Assembly (NCBI GenBank): GCA_030149475.1
Contig: JASBRL010000016.1
Location: forward strand, 1 to 63,494
Length of the DNA stretch: 63,494 bases
Source of the DNA: Marinobacter sp.
Lineage (GTDB): Bacteria; Pseudomonadota; Gammaproteobacteria; Pseudomonadales; Oleiphilaceae
Direction: 5' to 3'
A program made the position numbers and the translations under genes. Position 1 is the stretch's first letter, and each line of letters begins with the position of its first letter. The notes beneath the pieces were generated by a model. That model worked only from the letters and a program-made list of their open reading frames with translations, was not told the origin of the DNA and did no database searches. This document shows, one piece after another, positions 1 through 9,422 of this stretch.

Positions 1-102
1 CCTGCAAGCTAACCCAAAAAAATAGCCCTTAAAGCGCAGTCCTACAATGGTGGTGCTAAACAATTCTGTAATATCGCAGCGCAATAAAGAAACGCGCTTC
101 AT
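1..102 (-). CDS. 5' part of an unidentified ORF running off the left edge
   Basis: Reading leftwards from an ATG at 102 there are 34 open codons beginning MKRVSLLRCDITELF and leaving the window without a stop. An AGGAAG about 9 bases upstream of the ATG looks like a ribosome binding site. The stretch is richer in A and T than the neighbouring genes. I do not recognise the product, and the piece is too short to tell a real gene from a chance reading frame. It lies beyond a likely terminator that closes the acyl-CoA synthetase transcript. Confidence 0.3.
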   Translation of the reverse strand, partial: MKRVSLLRCDITELFSTTIVGLRFKGYFFGLACR

Positions 103-146
103 AATTCCAACTTCCTAGGAGGGTATACGCAGAGTACACAAAGCAC

Positions 147-171
147 AAACCCCAGCACATAGCTGGGGTTT
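147..171 (-). terminator. Probable intrinsic terminator of the acyl-CoA synthetase transcript
   Basis: A perfect 10-bp inverted repeat (AAACCCCAGC / GCTGGGGTTT) with a 5-base loop lies about 33 bases beyond the stop codon of the minus-strand synthetase gene. On the minus strand the right arm ends in TTT and runs into a moderately T-rich stretch (GTGCTTTG). The A/T ends of the stem could also let it act in the plus direction. Confidence 0.65.
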
Positions 172-203
172 GAGGCAGGAACGGAAGGAAAGAGGGGAGA
201 GGC

Positions 204-1892
204 CTACTTCTTCAACCCCATCTCCTCAATAGAAATCTCCCGCATCTTGAACTTCTGAATCTTCCCGGTGACCGTCATCGGGAATTCATCCACGAACTTG
301 TAGTTCCTGGGGATCTTGAAGTGGGCGATTTTGCCTTTGCAGAATTCCCGCAGTTCATCACCGGTGACTGGGTCCGCATCCGGGTTCAGCTTCACCCAGG
401 CAATGAGTTCTTCGCCGTATTTGTCATCGGGGATGCCGGTGACCTGCACTTCCTCGATGGCGGGGTGGGTGTAGAGGAATTCCTCGATTTCTTTCGGGTA
501 GATGTTCTCACCGCCGCGGATGACCATGTCTTTGATGCGGCCAACGATCTGGATGTAGCCTTCGTCGTCCATGGTGGCCAGGTCGCCGGTGTGCATCCAG
601 CCGGCTTCGTCGATGGCCTCACTGGTTTTTTCTTCGTTGTTCCAGTATCTCAGCATCACGCTGTAGCCGCGTGTGCAGAGTTCGCCGGTTTCGCCCCGGG
701 GCAGGATGTTGCCGTTGGCAGGGTCGACGATCTTGGTTTCCAGATGCGGCTGGGTGCGGCCCACGGTGGTTACCTGCTTCTCGAACGGGTCGAGGGAGCT
801 GGTCTGGGTGGAAACCGGGCTGGTTTCGGTCATGCCGTAGGCAATCTGAACCTCTTTCATGTTCATCTTGCCGTTGACCTTCTTCATCACCTCCGCCGGG
901 CAGATGGAGCCTGCCATGATGCCGGTGCGCAGGGTGGAGAGGTCGTAGGTCTCGAACTCGGGCTCGGCCAGTTCGGCGATGAACATGGTGGGTACACCGT
1001 ACAGCGCGGTAGCCTTTTCCTGGTGCACGGCCTGCAGCACGGACTTGGGCTCGAAGCCTTCGCCCGGATAGATCATGGTGGAGCCGTGGGTGATGCAGCC
1101 CAGGTTGCCCATGACCATACCGAAGCAGTGGTACAGGGGCACCGGAATCACCAGCCGGTCGTGATGGCTGAAGTTCATCCTGCGGGCCACAAACTGCCCA
1201 TTGTTAAGAATATTGTGATGGGAGAGGGTGGCGCCCTTGGGCGCGCCAGTGGTGCCTGAGGTGTACTGGATGTTGATCGGATCGTCGAACTGTAGGGTCT
1301 GCTGACGTTTGTTGAAGGCCTCTGTGGTGGTCTCACCGGCACGGGCAATCAACTCGGGCCAGGTGACCATGCCCGGTGCACGGCGTGCCTCGTCAAGGCA
1401 GACTACCTGACGCAGTTCAGGCAGACGGTCACTGTGGATGCTGCCGTTCAGGGGCTGCTTCAGCGCCGGAACCAGTTCGGTCATCATGCCGACGTAATCG
1501 GAGGTTTTGAACTGCCCCTGGATGACCAGCACCGAAGCTCCTGAATGTTTCAGTGCGTATTCAACTTCATGGGAGCGATAGCTGGGGTTGATGTTGACCA
1601 GAATTGCTCCGATTTTGGCAGTGGCAAACTGGGTAATGCACCACTGGGCATTATTGGGTGACCAGACACCAACCCGCTCGCCCACCTGAACGCCCATGGT
1701 CATCAGGGCGCGGGCGCATTCGTCAACCGCAGCCTGCAGTTCCCTGTAGGTGTAGCGCAGGTTCTGGTGATGAACGATCAGGGCATCGTTATCGGGATAC
1801 GCGGCCACAGTCTCATCAAATTGCTCACCAATGGTGCGGCCCAGCAAGGGCGTTTTGCTGATACCACTGACGTAGCTGTTCTGTTCTGTCAT
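204..1892 (-). CDS. AMP-forming acyl-CoA synthetase (ANL superfamily)
   Basis: A 562-residue cytoplasmic enzyme that activates a carboxylic acid with ATP to an acyl-adenylate and transfers it to CoA. The phosphate-binding loop [11 protein letters not shown] is near residues 210-220, the hinge region with [18 protein letters not shown] near 455-475, and the catalytic lysine motif GKIQKF near the C-terminus. Length and motifs fit the FadD-like medium- or long-chain and branched-acid ligases rather than acetyl-CoA synthetase. The preceding gene on the same strand, about 100 bases upstream, is a LiuR-type regulator. In Pseudomonadales such ligases often belong to the leucine/isovalerate (liu) regulon, so a branched or short-to-medium-chain acid is my best guess for substrate; this is inference. 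The liu catabolic genes themselves are not in the window. Confidence 0.85.
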   Translation of the reverse strand: MTEQNSYVSGISKTPLLGRTIGEQFDETVAAYPDNDALIVHHQNLRYTYRELQAAVDECARALMTMGVQVGERVGVWSPNNAQWCITQFATAKIGAILVNINPSYRSHEVEYALKHSGASVLVIQGQFKTSDYVGMMTELVPALKQPLNGSIHSDRLPELRQVVCLDEARRAPGMVTWPELIARAGETTTEAFNKRQQTLQFDDPINIQYTSGTTGAPKGATLSHHNILNNGQFVARRMNFSHHDRLVIPVPLYHCFGMVMGNLGCITHGSTMIYPGEGFEPKSVLQAVHQEKATALYGVPTMFIAELAEPEFETYDLSTLRTGIMAGSICPAEVMKKVNGKMNMKEVQIAYGMTETSPVSTQTSSLDPFEKQVTTVGRTQPHLETKIVDPANGNILPRGETGELCTRGYSVMLRYWNNEEKTSEAIDEAGWMHTGDLATMDDEGYIQIVGRIKDMVIRGGENIYPKEIEEFLYTHPAIEEVQVTGIPDDKYGEELIAWVKLNPDADPVTGDELREFCKGKIAHFKIPRNYKFVDEFPMTVTGKIQKFKMREISIEEMGLKK

Positions 1893-1993
1893 AACCCACC
1901 TGTGTGTTGTGTTTGTTGTGGTGAATCAGAGTTTCCCTGAGCCGGTGTCGGAGAGCGCGGGCCGGACCGGATCACACCATTGCTGACTCTGAT

Positions 1994-2392
1994 TCAGGCC
2001 CGCTTCAATTCCTGTATGGCTGCGATGCATCGCTCTTCGGCTTCATCCAGCTCCTTTTCCATGATCCGGATGTCGTTCAATTGTCGTTGTAACGCTTCAC
2101 GTCTTTGTTCAATTTTATCGTGCAATGCTTTGATCTGTTTCAGGTTATTCGAGGAAGGTTCGTACATGTCGATCAGTTCGCGTGACTCCGACAGACTGAA
2201 CCCAAGGCGTTTTCCCCGCAAGATCAATTTGAGCTTCACCCGGTCCTGATCGCTGTAGACCCGGGTGGTGCCGTCACGGGCCGGATTGAGCATGCCGGCC
2301 TCTTCATAAAAACGGATGGTGCGGGTGGTGATGCCAAACTCCCGGGCGAGGTCACGGATCGAATGGGAGCGCTGGAAGATGGGGGCGTTCAT
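1994..2392 (-). CDS. liuR: MerR-family regulator, LiuR-like
   Basis: A 132-residue regulator. It has an N-terminal winged helix-turn-helix of the MerR type (SIRDLAREFGITTRTIRFYE, about residues 9-28) followed by the usual RVYSDQDRVKLKLILRGKR segment and a long C-terminal coiled coil (about 70-130) for dimerisation. The start at 2392 (MNAPIF) is chosen because the HTH begins at the normal distance from it; an in-frame extension of 46 residues to 2530 looks like translated intergenic DNA. LiuR controls leucine and branched-chain acyl-CoA catabolism in Proteobacteria. A palindrome with the LiuR-like core ACGTTxACGT lies directly upstream, which suggests autoregulation and control of the acyl-CoA synthetase downstream. 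Confidence 0.82.
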   Translation of the reverse strand: MNAPIFQRSHSIRDLAREFGITTRTIRFYEEAGMLNPARDGTTRVYSDQDRVKLKLILRGKRLGFSLSESRELIDMYEPSSNNLKQIKALHDKIEQRREALQRQLNDIRIMEKELDEAEERCIAAIQELKRA

Positions 2393-2408
2393 AAGCTTGC
2401 TCTGCAGA

Positions 2409-2429
2409 TTGACGTTCACGTAAACGTAA
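2409..2429. promoter_or_regulatory. Probable LiuR operator
   Basis: An imperfect palindrome with core ACGTTCACGTAAACGT (14 of 16 positions symmetric) lies 17 bases upstream of the liuR start. On the minus strand it overlaps a possible promoter: TTGACA at 2451-2446, 17 bases, then TACGTT at 2428-2423. MerR-type regulators bind such palindromes between or over the -35 and -10. The resemblance to the LiuR motif is from memory of the family, not from a search. Confidence 0.6.
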
Positions 2430-2588
2430 TGCCAGGCGGGTAACTTGTCAACAGCCCCCCAAAGAGAGTGGATCGCCACACAAGGCGCCGCTGGCGAGAA
2501 CTTGTATCGATGGTGTTGATCGGTGGGCATTCACGGTGAGCCCCGTGCGGGCACACCTGGAGAGAACAGGTCAGACAGCATACTCGCG

Positions 2589-3233
2589 TCAGTTGCTGTT
2601 GGCCTTGAGTCGCTCGCGTAACTGCTCAAGCCGCTGACGGATCTGGTCCCGGCGCTGGTCGGAATTGGCCGGTGTCGGTGTTGCTGAAACCGTGGGGCGG
2701 CTGGTTGCGTTGCCGGGGGGCGGTTCGCTGCCCCGCTGGGCGGGATTGAGCGACACGCCGCTGTTGTCGTCTGTGTCCGGGAAGTAGAGATTTTCCAGTT
2801 TGCCGCCTCGTTCCAGCACAACGCGGTCCGGGAACACCGAACGCAGACGCGCGTTACCTGGCAGCTCGTCGCCGGAGACGTAGACCTCGGTTTTGCCATC
2901 CGACCCTTCGATCAGGGCGCTGGCCGGATATTCGCCATCAGCAGCCAGCACGCCTCGCAGGAAAATGCGCAGATTGGTTTCCGGCAGGTTCTCGGTTTGC
3001 TGAACCGGAGCGGGGTCGCTGTTCATCCGGCCAAACAGATCGAGCTTTGCCAGGTCGACAGAATCAGCCGAGCGCGCCTGGCCGCTGGCGGGCACGGACA
3101 CTGCTTGAGCGCCCGCGGCGTGCTGTTCATGTTGCCAGAATGCATAGCTTTGCCAGCCAAGTGAACTGACCATGGCGACAGCCAGGAATACCGTTGCAAA
3201 CAGCGCAACCCTCGGTGTTGATAGAGACGACAT
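2589..3233 (-). CDS. gspC: Type II secretion system protein GspC
   Basis: A 214-residue bitopic inner-membrane protein. It has a short cytoplasmic N-terminus, one membrane segment (about residues 9-26, ALFATVFLAVAMVSSLGW), a linker, and a periplasmic HR domain (about 70-150, containing LRIFLRGVLAADGEYPASAL). The HR domain docks onto the secretin GspD. The C-terminus is proline-rich and then charged, with no PDZ domain, so this is the short GspC form. The start at 3233 (MSSLSTPR) has AAGGA upstream; the in-frame extension to 3431 is intergenic. It is divergent from gspE-M as in the Pseudomonas xcp locus. The expected downstream partner gspD is absent: liuR follows instead. Confidence 0.8.
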   Translation of the reverse strand: MSSLSTPRVALFATVFLAVAMVSSLGWQSYAFWQHEQHAAGAQAVSVPASGQARSADSVDLAKLDLFGRMNSDPAPVQQTENLPETNLRIFLRGVLAADGEYPASALIEGSDGKTEVYVSGDELPGNARLRSVFPDRVVLERGGKLENLYFPDTDDNSGVSLNPAQRGSEPPPGNATSRPTVSATPTPANSDQRRDQIRQRLEQLRERLKANSN

Positions 3234-3326
3234 GGGGGTCCTTGATCGACATTGGCAGATGGTGACACAGTCTGGCCACCGGTTCCCGGGGCAGGCTGGC
3301 AATGCTCCCCGCCGCCTGAAACCGTG

Positions 3327-3357
3327 TTGAAAGACCGCTGAATGTAACAGGTATAAT
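3327..3357 (+). promoter_or_regulatory. Candidate sigma-70 promoter of the gspE-M operon
   Basis: TTGAAA and a perfect TATAAT are separated by 19 bases (18 if TGAAAG is used), about 135 bases ahead of the gspE start. The TATAAT is a perfect -10; the spacing is longer than ideal. Confidence 0.45.
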
Positions 3358-3492
3358 GGCAGTATAGTGAGGCTGTCATCCAGTAAGAAAACTTTGTCAC
3401 GGTCTGGCGTTTCAAAACGCCATTTCCACACCGGCTGTGGTAGCCTTTCCCGATAAGCCGATACACCGAGTCAACAGCAGACGAGGACTACG

Positions 3493-4998
3493 TTGAACCC
3501 AGACACTGATCTCCCGCAGCAGGAAGTCTCGCCGGGACGTCTCCCGTTCACCTTTGCCAAACGCAATGGCGTGATCCTGACCCGCGATGAGGATGGTCAG
3601 CCGATTGTGCTGGTCCGCCCCGGCGCGGTTCATTCGGCGTTGGCAGAGGCCAATCGCGTCAGTGGCGGTCGTGCCCGGTTTTCGTCCATCGATCCGGGCG
3701 CGTTCGACGAAGCGCTTAACGCCGCCTACCAGAATGACTCGGCCGAAGCCATGCAGATGGTGGAAGGCATCGGGGACGACATGGACCTGGCCTCGCTGGC
3801 GGATTCGGTGCCTGAAACCGAGGATCTGCTTGAGCAGGAAGACGATGCGCCGATTATTCGGCTGATCAACGCCATCCTGACCGAAGCGGTAAAAACCAGC
3901 GCCTCGGACGTGCATATCGAAACCTACGAAAAAAGACTGGTCGTACGGTTCCGGGTTGATGGCGTTCTCCGTGAGGTGGTGCAGCCCAAAAGAGCGCTTG
4001 CCCCTCTGCTGGTGTCGCGAATCAAGGTCATGGCGCGGCTGGATATTGCCGAAAAAAGAGTGCCTCAGGATGGGCGCATCTCATTGCGGGTGGCCGGCAG
4101 AGAAGTGGATATCCGGGTATCGACGATGCCGTCATCCAACGGTGAGCGGATCGTATTGCGTTTGCTGGACAAGCAGGCCGGGCGTATTCGCCTCGAATCA
4201 CTCGGTACTGGCAGCCGGGACCTGAAGCTGCTGCGAAAGCTGATCAACCGGCCTTATGGCATTCTGTTGGTCACCGGACCGACCGGCTCCGGCAAGTCCA
4301 CCACGCTGTACGCCTCGCTGCAGGAAATCAATGACCGCAGCCGTAATATCCTGACCGTCGAAGATCCCATCGAGTACAACCTGCCAGGCATCGGACAGAC
4401 CCAGGTTAACCCCAAGGTGGATATGACGTTTGCCCGCGGGCTGCGAGCCATCCTCCGGCAAGACCCGGATGTGGTGATGATCGGTGAAATCCGTGATCTG
4501 GAAACCGCTGAAATTGCCGTCCAGGCCAGTTTGACGGGGCATCTGGTGCTGTCAACGCTGCACACCAATACGGCCGTAGGCGCCATTACCCGGCTGATGG
4601 ATATGGGTATTGAGCCGTTTTTGATCTCCTCAAGTCTGGTTGGCATCGTGGCGCAACGCCTGGTTCGTGTGCTTTGTGACGAGTGCAAGAGACCCTACAC
4701 GCCCGGTCAGGAACAGTGTGAATTTCTGCAGCAGGATGCCGGGGACCCGCCGACCATTTACCGGGCCGGTGGGTGCGATACCTGCAACCAATTGGGGTAC
4801 CGGGGCCGTATAGGTATCTACGAAGTCGTTGAGGTCACTGATGAGCTGAGCGCGCTGATCCACAAACGCGCCGGCGAGCTGGAGCTTGAGCGCGAAGCCC
4901 GCCTGTTCGGGCCCAGTATTCATGCCGACGGTGTCGCCAAGATTCTTGAAGGCGTAACGACCATGGAGGAAGTTCTCAGGGTGACTCACCGGAGCTGA
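3493..4998 (+). CDS. gspE: Type II secretion ATPase GspE
   Basis: A 501-residue hexameric cytoplasmic ATPase that powers pseudopilus assembly. It has an N1E-like region (to about 110), the N2E/PilB-type domain with HIETYEKR near 141-148, Walker [10 protein letters not shown] at 262-270, the Asp box and Walker B around 320-334 ([15 protein letters not shown]), and a four-cysteine zinc finger (Cys395, 398, 428, 431). Translation starts at TTG, with GAGG about 8 bases ahead. The stop is 3 bases from the gspF start. It is the first gene of a tightly spaced operon gspEFGHIJKLM. Confidence 0.96.
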   Translation: MNPDTDLPQQEVSPGRLPFTFAKRNGVILTRDEDGQPIVLVRPGAVHSALAEANRVSGGRARFSSIDPGAFDEALNAAYQNDSAEAMQMVEGIGDDMDLASLADSVPETEDLLEQEDDAPIIRLINAILTEAVKTSASDVHIETYEKRLVVRFRVDGVLREVVQPKRALAPLLVSRIKVMARLDIAEKRVPQDGRISLRVAGREVDIRVSTMPSSNGERIVLRLLDKQAGRIRLESLGTGSRDLKLLRKLINRPYGILLVTGPTGSGKSTTLYASLQEINDRSRNILTVEDPIEYNLPGIGQTQVNPKVDMTFARGLRAILRQDPDVVMIGEIRDLETAEIAVQASLTGHLVLSTLHTNTAVGAITRLMDMGIEPFLISSSLVGIVAQRLVRVLCDECKRPYTPGQEQCEFLQQDAGDPPTIYRAGGCDTCNQLGYRGRIGIYEVVEVTDELSALIHKRAGELELEREARLFGPSIHADGVAKILEGVTTMEEVLRVTHRS

Positions 4999-5001
4999 TG
5001 C

Positions 5002-6213
5002 ATGCCCGCCTACGATTATAAAGCGCTTGATAGCCGTGGAAAGCAGAAACAGGGCGTGCTGGAGGCCGACAGCGCGAGGGCGGTGCGGCAGCAATTGCGG
5101 GAAAAAGGGCTGGCCCCTCTGGCGGTTGAGCCGGCTACTGAAAAACGCAGCAGGACCAGCCCGCTGAGCAGTCGTGGTAGCCTTAGCGCTCCGGATCTTG
5201 CCCTGGTGACGCGCCAGTTGGCGACGCTGATCCAGTCTGGCATTCCCGTCGAACAGACCTTGTCTGCTGCGGCACAACAGTCCGAAAAACCGCGCCTGAA
5301 GAGCATGCTGATCGCGATTCGGGCCAAGGTGATGGAGGGTTACACCCTGGCCGACAGCCTGGGCGAGTTTCCGCGTGCCTTTCCCAGGCTGTATCGATCG
5401 ACGGTGGCGGCGGGCGAACATGCGGGGCATCTGGATCTGGTCCTGAACCGGCTGGCGGATTATACCGAAAGCCGTCAGGAGAGCCGCCAGAAAATCCAGC
5501 TGGCGGCAATCTATCCCGTCATTCTGAGTATCGTGGCGGTGTCGATTGTGGTCTTTCTGCTGACCTACGTCGTGCCTGACATTATTGCCGTGTTCGTCAA
5601 ACAGGGTCAGGCTTTGCCGGTGCTGACGCGCGCGATGCTGGTGATGTCGAATTTCCTGTCGAGTTACGGCCTGTACCTTCTGGTGATTTTGATCGGCCTG
5701 GGTCTGTTGTTGAAGTATTTATTAGCAAAGCCTGCTAACCGCATGAAATTCCATCGTATGCTCCTGCATTTTCCCTTATTGTCTGGCATGGTCCGTGGTA
5801 TTAACACTGCACGTTACGCCAGTACGCTGAGTATTCTGACCACCAGCGGTGTGCCATTGGTGGAGGCCATGAGAATTGCGGGCGAAGTGCTGTCAAACGA
5901 TTACCTGAGAATGGAATTGCGTAAGGCGGCGCAACGGGTCAGCGAGGGTGGCAGTCTTCACCGCTCACTGGACCAGACCGGCTATTTTCCGCCGATGATG
6001 CTGCACATGATCGCCAGCGGCGAAACCAGTGGCGATCTGGACAGCATGCTGGAGCGCACGGCGCGCATGCAGGAAAATACCCTGCAGGCGAAAATTGCGG
6101 CATTGGTCGGGTTGTTTGAACCGATGATGCTGCTGGTAATGGGAGGGGTGGTACTGATCATCGTGATGGCCATCATGCTGCCCATCCTCAATATGAGTAA
6201 CCTGGTCGGTTAG
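5002..6213 (+). CDS. gspF: Type II secretion inner-membrane platform protein GspF
   Basis: A 403-residue polytopic protein with two GspF/PilC cytoplasmic helical repeats (about 70-190 and 270-390). It has three membrane segments: near 165-195 (AIYPVILSIVAVSIVVFLLT), 220-240, and the C-terminal 370-395. It couples the ATPase to the pseudopilus. The N-terminus MPAYDYKALDSRGK is typical of the family. Length matches the usual 400-405 residues. Confidence 0.96.
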   Translation: MPAYDYKALDSRGKQKQGVLEADSARAVRQQLREKGLAPLAVEPATEKRSRTSPLSSRGSLSAPDLALVTRQLATLIQSGIPVEQTLSAAAQQSEKPRLKSMLIAIRAKVMEGYTLADSLGEFPRAFPRLYRSTVAAGEHAGHLDLVLNRLADYTESRQESRQKIQLAAIYPVILSIVAVSIVVFLLTYVVPDIIAVFVKQGQALPVLTRAMLVMSNFLSSYGLYLLVILIGLGLLLKYLLAKPANRMKFHRMLLHFPLLSGMVRGINTARYASTLSILTTSGVPLVEAMRIAGEVLSNDYLRMELRKAAQRVSEGGSLHRSLDQTGYFPPMMLHMIASGETSGDLDSMLERTARMQENTLQAKIAALVGLFEPMMLLVMGGVVLIIVMAIMLPILNMSNLVG

Positions 6214-6268
6214 CCGACAGCCAGGTTGTCACGACAATGACCCACGGCCAGTAACAGAGAGCACGACG

Positions 6269-6706
6269 ATGAAACACGCAAGAATTCAGCAGGGCTTCAC
6301 GCTGATTGAAATTATGGTAGTGATGGTGATTCTCGGGCTATTGGTCGCCATCGTTGCCCCCAATATCATGGGGCGCAGCGATCAGGCCAAAGTCACCGTC
6401 GCCAAGACCCAACTGAGTAACATAGCCAACGCACTGGACCTGTACCGGTTAGACAACAGCCATTACCCCTCCACACAGCAGGGTCTCAAGGCTCTGGTCA
6501 GCAAGCCCAGCGGTAGTCCGGAACCGCGGAATTATAATCCGGACGGCTATCTGAAAAGTGTGCCGGAGGACCCCTGGGGCAAGGAGTATGAATACATCAG
6601 CCCCGGCACCGAAGGCCCCTACGATCTGTTTTCCTATGGCTCAGATGGTCGTCAGGGTGGTGAGGGTGATGCCAGTGACATCAGTGTCTGGGACATCAAG
6701 GGCTGA
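6269..6706 (+). CDS. gspG: Major pseudopilin GspG
   Basis: A 145-residue prepilin. The leader MKHARIQQG is cut before FTLIE by the prepilin peptidase (gspO/pilD, not in this window), and Glu5 of the mature form is present. The hydrophobic helix follows (about 10-35). The C-terminal part has the GspG calcium-site region (YGSDGRQGGEGDASDISVW). It forms the shaft of the pseudopilus. Confidence 0.96.
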   Translation: MKHARIQQGFTLIEIMVVMVILGLLVAIVAPNIMGRSDQAKVTVAKTQLSNIANALDLYRLDNSHYPSTQQGLKALVSKPSGSPEPRNYNPDGYLKSVPEDPWGKEYEYISPGTEGPYDLFSYGSDGRQGGEGDASDISVWDIKG

Positions 6707-6712
6707 CCGCTT

Positions 6713-7249
6713 GTGCAGGCTAACCGCCGGACCTCGGGTTTTACGCTGATCGAAATTCTCGTGGTGATGGTGATCGTCGGGCTGCTGGCGGCCATCGCGG
6801 TGGTCAATCTGGGGGGTGGCCAGGAGCGCCGGCAACTGGAGAATACGGTGCGGGAACTGTACCTGCTGATGCAGACCGCGTCGGAACAGGCGGTGGTCAA
6901 TAATCAGGAACTCGGGCTTTTAGTGACCGACAAGGGCTACCGGTTTGTGGTTTACAGCGACAAAGAGGATAACTGGGCCGCGCAGGGCGAACGGCTGTTC
7001 AGCCCCCGTTCCTGGCCCGACTGGGTGGTCGCGACGGCGATCATTGACAACAACCTGCCCCGGCTGGCCAGCGGGGAAGGCGTTGCACGTCCGGATATCG
7101 TATTTTTCTCCAGTGGTGAAATCACGCCGTTCGAGCTGGATTTCACCATCAAGGACCGCGACAGTGAACTGCTGAAAATTGAAGCCCGGGGGTTTGGTGG
7201 CCTTGACATGACGCTGCCCGGCGACAACTCCGACGAGGCCGGTTCATGA
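6713..7249 (+). CDS. gspH: Minor pseudopilin GspH
   Basis: A 178-residue prepilin-like protein starting at GTG, with the cleavage motif SG/FTLIEILVVMVIVG near residues 8-22 and Glu at mature position 5. It is placed between gspG and gspI as in all T2SS operons, 6 bases after gspG. Its 3' end overlaps gspI by 4 bases (ATGA), which indicates translational coupling. Confidence 0.9.
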   Translation: MQANRRTSGFTLIEILVVMVIVGLLAAIAVVNLGGGQERRQLENTVRELYLLMQTASEQAVVNNQELGLLVTDKGYRFVVYSDKEDNWAAQGERLFSPRSWPDWVVATAIIDNNLPRLASGEGVARPDIVFFSSGEITPFELDFTIKDRDSELLKIEARGFGGLDMTLPGDNSDEAGS

Positions 7250-7629
7250 GGCGCAGGCAGGCGGCGTTTACCCTGATCGAAGTGTTGGTGGCGTTACTGG
7301 TTTTCGCGCTGATCGCGACAGCCGCAGCCCAGGTCGGCAGTCAGTATATCGGCAGTTTTGATCGCATACGGGATAAGACTCTGGCCAGTTGGATTGCAGA
7401 AAACAGGCTCACCGAGCTGCGTCTTGCGGACTCGCCTCCGGCAGTCTCTGAAAACGACAAGGATCTTGATTACGGCCGCTATCACTGGCAGGTCACCACC
7501 AAAGTCTCGGCGACCGGGGAAGCGTCGATCCGACGGATTGATGTGACCGTCGCCAAGTACACGGATCAACAGGGCGATCCCCGGCCAGTGCATACCTTGT
7601 CCGGGTTTATCCGGGTGCCGCAGTCATGA
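7246..7629 (+). CDS. gspI: Minor pseudopilin GspI
   Basis: A 127-residue minor pseudopilin. The prepilin motif is A/FTLIEVLVALLVFALIA, with Ala rather than Gly at -1, which prepilin peptidases tolerate. With GspJ and GspK it forms the tip complex that starts pseudopilus assembly. It overlaps both neighbours by 4 bases. Confidence 0.9.
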   Translation: MRRRQAAFTLIEVLVALLVFALIATAAAQVGSQYIGSFDRIRDKTLASWIAENRLTELRLADSPPAVSENDKDLDYGRYHWQVTTKVSATGEASIRRIDVTVAKYTDQQGDPRPVHTLSGFIRVPQS

Positions 7630-8369
7630 GCTATCACCGGCAGCGAGGCTTTACGCTCATGGAAATGCTGATTGCCGTGGCCATTACGGCGATTATAGGC
7701 CTGGGCGTGTGGCAGGTTATAGCCGGCGTCGTTCGTTCACGTGATCGCGTCGATACGGTCGCCACGGACTTTGAGGGCTTGCAGACGGCCTTTCTGCTGA
7801 TCGAACGGGATATGAATCAGATTGTCAATCGACCGGTTCGCAATCTATACGGTGATTTTGAGCCGGCCCTGAGCAGTCGGGACAACGCCTATGCACTGGT
7901 CCTGACCCATGGCGGCTGGCGCAATCCCCTGGGCAGCCGACGCAGTGAGCTGCAACGCAGCGCTTATGAGTTGATTGGCGAAAAACTTCACCGGCGCTAT
8001 TGGATCGCCCTGGACCGTGCCCAGGAAGACGGGAGTCACGACCAGGTGCTTCTGGACGGCGTCACGGATCTGACGATCCGCTTTCTGACGGGAGACAATG
8101 ACTGGGTCGACGACTGGCCTCCCAGTGAAAACGGCACCGGTCCCTCGCCAACAGGTACTCGCAGCCGGCCCCGGGACACCTTGCCCAGGGCCGTCGAGCT
8201 GACCATAACCCATCGCCGTTTTGGCAAGCTTTCGCGCCTGTTCATGCTGCCGGATTTTGATGTTGAAAAAGCCCGGCAGGACGCCAGCAAGGCGGCTGAA
8301 GCTACCGCCAACACCGGCCAGGGGACTGGCAGCGCCAACGCCACCTCGAACGGAGTCCGCAGTGAATAA
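7626..8369 (+). CDS. gspJ: Minor pseudopilin GspJ
   Basis: A 247-residue minor pseudopilin with the motif RG/FTLMEMLIAVAITAIIG and the long globular GspJ domain. The C-terminus is a low-complexity tail rich in Ala, Thr, Gly and Asn, longer than usual for the family. Its last 8 bases overlap the gspK start. Confidence 0.92.
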   Translation: MSYHRQRGFTLMEMLIAVAITAIIGLGVWQVIAGVVRSRDRVDTVATDFEGLQTAFLLIERDMNQIVNRPVRNLYGDFEPALSSRDNAYALVLTHGGWRNPLGSRRSELQRSAYELIGEKLHRRYWIALDRAQEDGSHDQVLLDGVTDLTIRFLTGDNDWVDDWPPSENGTGPSPTGTRSRPRDTLPRAVELTITHRRFGKLSRLFMLPDFDVEKARQDASKAAEATANTGQGTGSANATSNGVRSE

Positions 8370-9372
8370 GCGGTTATCGTTGCGTCGGGTGGGCGCGTCC
8401 GAGCGTGGCGTGGCGCTGATCATGGTGTTACTGGCCATGGCGCTGGTGGTGATGCTGGCCGCGGGTATGACGCAGCATTTGAGCGTGCGGGTCTACAAGG
8501 CATCCCATTACCTGACGCAGACACAGGGCTACAGTATTGCTCTGGGCGCAGAAGCTCTGGCCAAACAGATCCTCTACCAGGATTATCAGGACGACAAAAA
8601 GGCTTCGTCATTTGTCGACAGTCCTGAAGAAGCGTGGTCGCGGTATTCCGCCGTACTACCTCTCGACGACGGCGTGGTTGAAGTCCAGATCGACGATCTC
8701 AGTGGCCGGATAAACCTCAATGACCTGGTGAACCCGGCCGGTAGGGTCGATAAAGTGACCCATGATCGACTGGTTCGGCTGCTGCAGGTTATTGGCATTA
8801 CCAGTGTGAACGTCGATGCAATGGTCGACTGGATTGATGACAATGATGAGACAGTCAGTGCCTACGGCGCCGAAGACGGCCGATATCTGTCACAGAATCC
8901 GCCCTACCGTGCTGCCAATCAGCCCTTCACCAGCGTTTCCGAGTTGCGATTGATTGATGGTATGACCGAGGACGATTATCGGGCTCTGGCCCCTTATGTT
9001 GCCGCGCTGCCGGTGGCCGGCTCGGGGATCAATGTTAATATGGCCAGTGGCCCCGTGATACAGTCGTTGAGCCCTCAGATTACAGCCACGCAGGCGGAAG
9101 CCGTTCTGGCGCAGCGCAAGAGTTCCCGCTTTGATACGGTTCAGGCATTTCTGGCCTTGCCCCAATTCGCCGGGCTGGGTCTAAAGGCGGCGGGGCTGAG
9201 CGTGCAGTCGCATTTTTTTGAAGTGGCTTCCCGGGTGACTGTCGATAACCGGGTCGCCCATCTGGTCAGCGTCGTGTACCGGGCACCGGATGGCGCTCTG
9301 TCGACGGTAAGGCGAGATACCGGCCAGAAAAACCGGATTACCAAAGAACCGTTTGGCGTTTCCAAAAGCTGA
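8362..9372 (+). CDS. gspK: Minor pseudopilin GspK (tip protein)
   Basis: A 336-residue large minor pseudopilin. The prepilin-like N-terminus is RGVALIMVLLAMALV, lacking the mature Glu5, as is normal for GspK, followed by the large alpha-helical domain (SAM-like helices near DLVNPAGRVD and LRLIDGMTEDDY). GTG at 8362 is taken as the start because a GGAG lies 6 bases upstream and the prepilin motif then begins near residue 15. The longer in-frame ORF from 8221 overlaps gspJ heavily and puts the signal far from the N-terminus. Confidence 0.9.
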   Translation: MNKRLSLRRVGASERGVALIMVLLAMALVVMLAAGMTQHLSVRVYKASHYLTQTQGYSIALGAEALAKQILYQDYQDDKKASSFVDSPEEAWSRYSAVLPLDDGVVEVQIDDLSGRINLNDLVNPAGRVDKVTHDRLVRLLQVIGITSVNVDAMVDWIDDNDETVSAYGAEDGRYLSQNPPYRAANQPFTSVSELRLIDGMTEDDYRALAPYVAALPVAGSGINVNMASGPVIQSLSPQITATQAEAVLAQRKSSRFDTVQAFLALPQFAGLGLKAAGLSVQSHFFEVASRVTVDNRVAHLVSVVYRAPDGALSTVRRDTGQKNRITKEPFGVSKS

Positions 9373-9422
9373 GACGCCCCGGGCAGCGCTCTGCGCTTCC
9401 CTAATTCAAGGATACTGGCAAC

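Noticed and set aside
321..1259. 312-codon plus-strand ORF opposite the acyl-CoA synthetase
   Set aside because: Gly/Val/His-rich shadow translation without family motifs.
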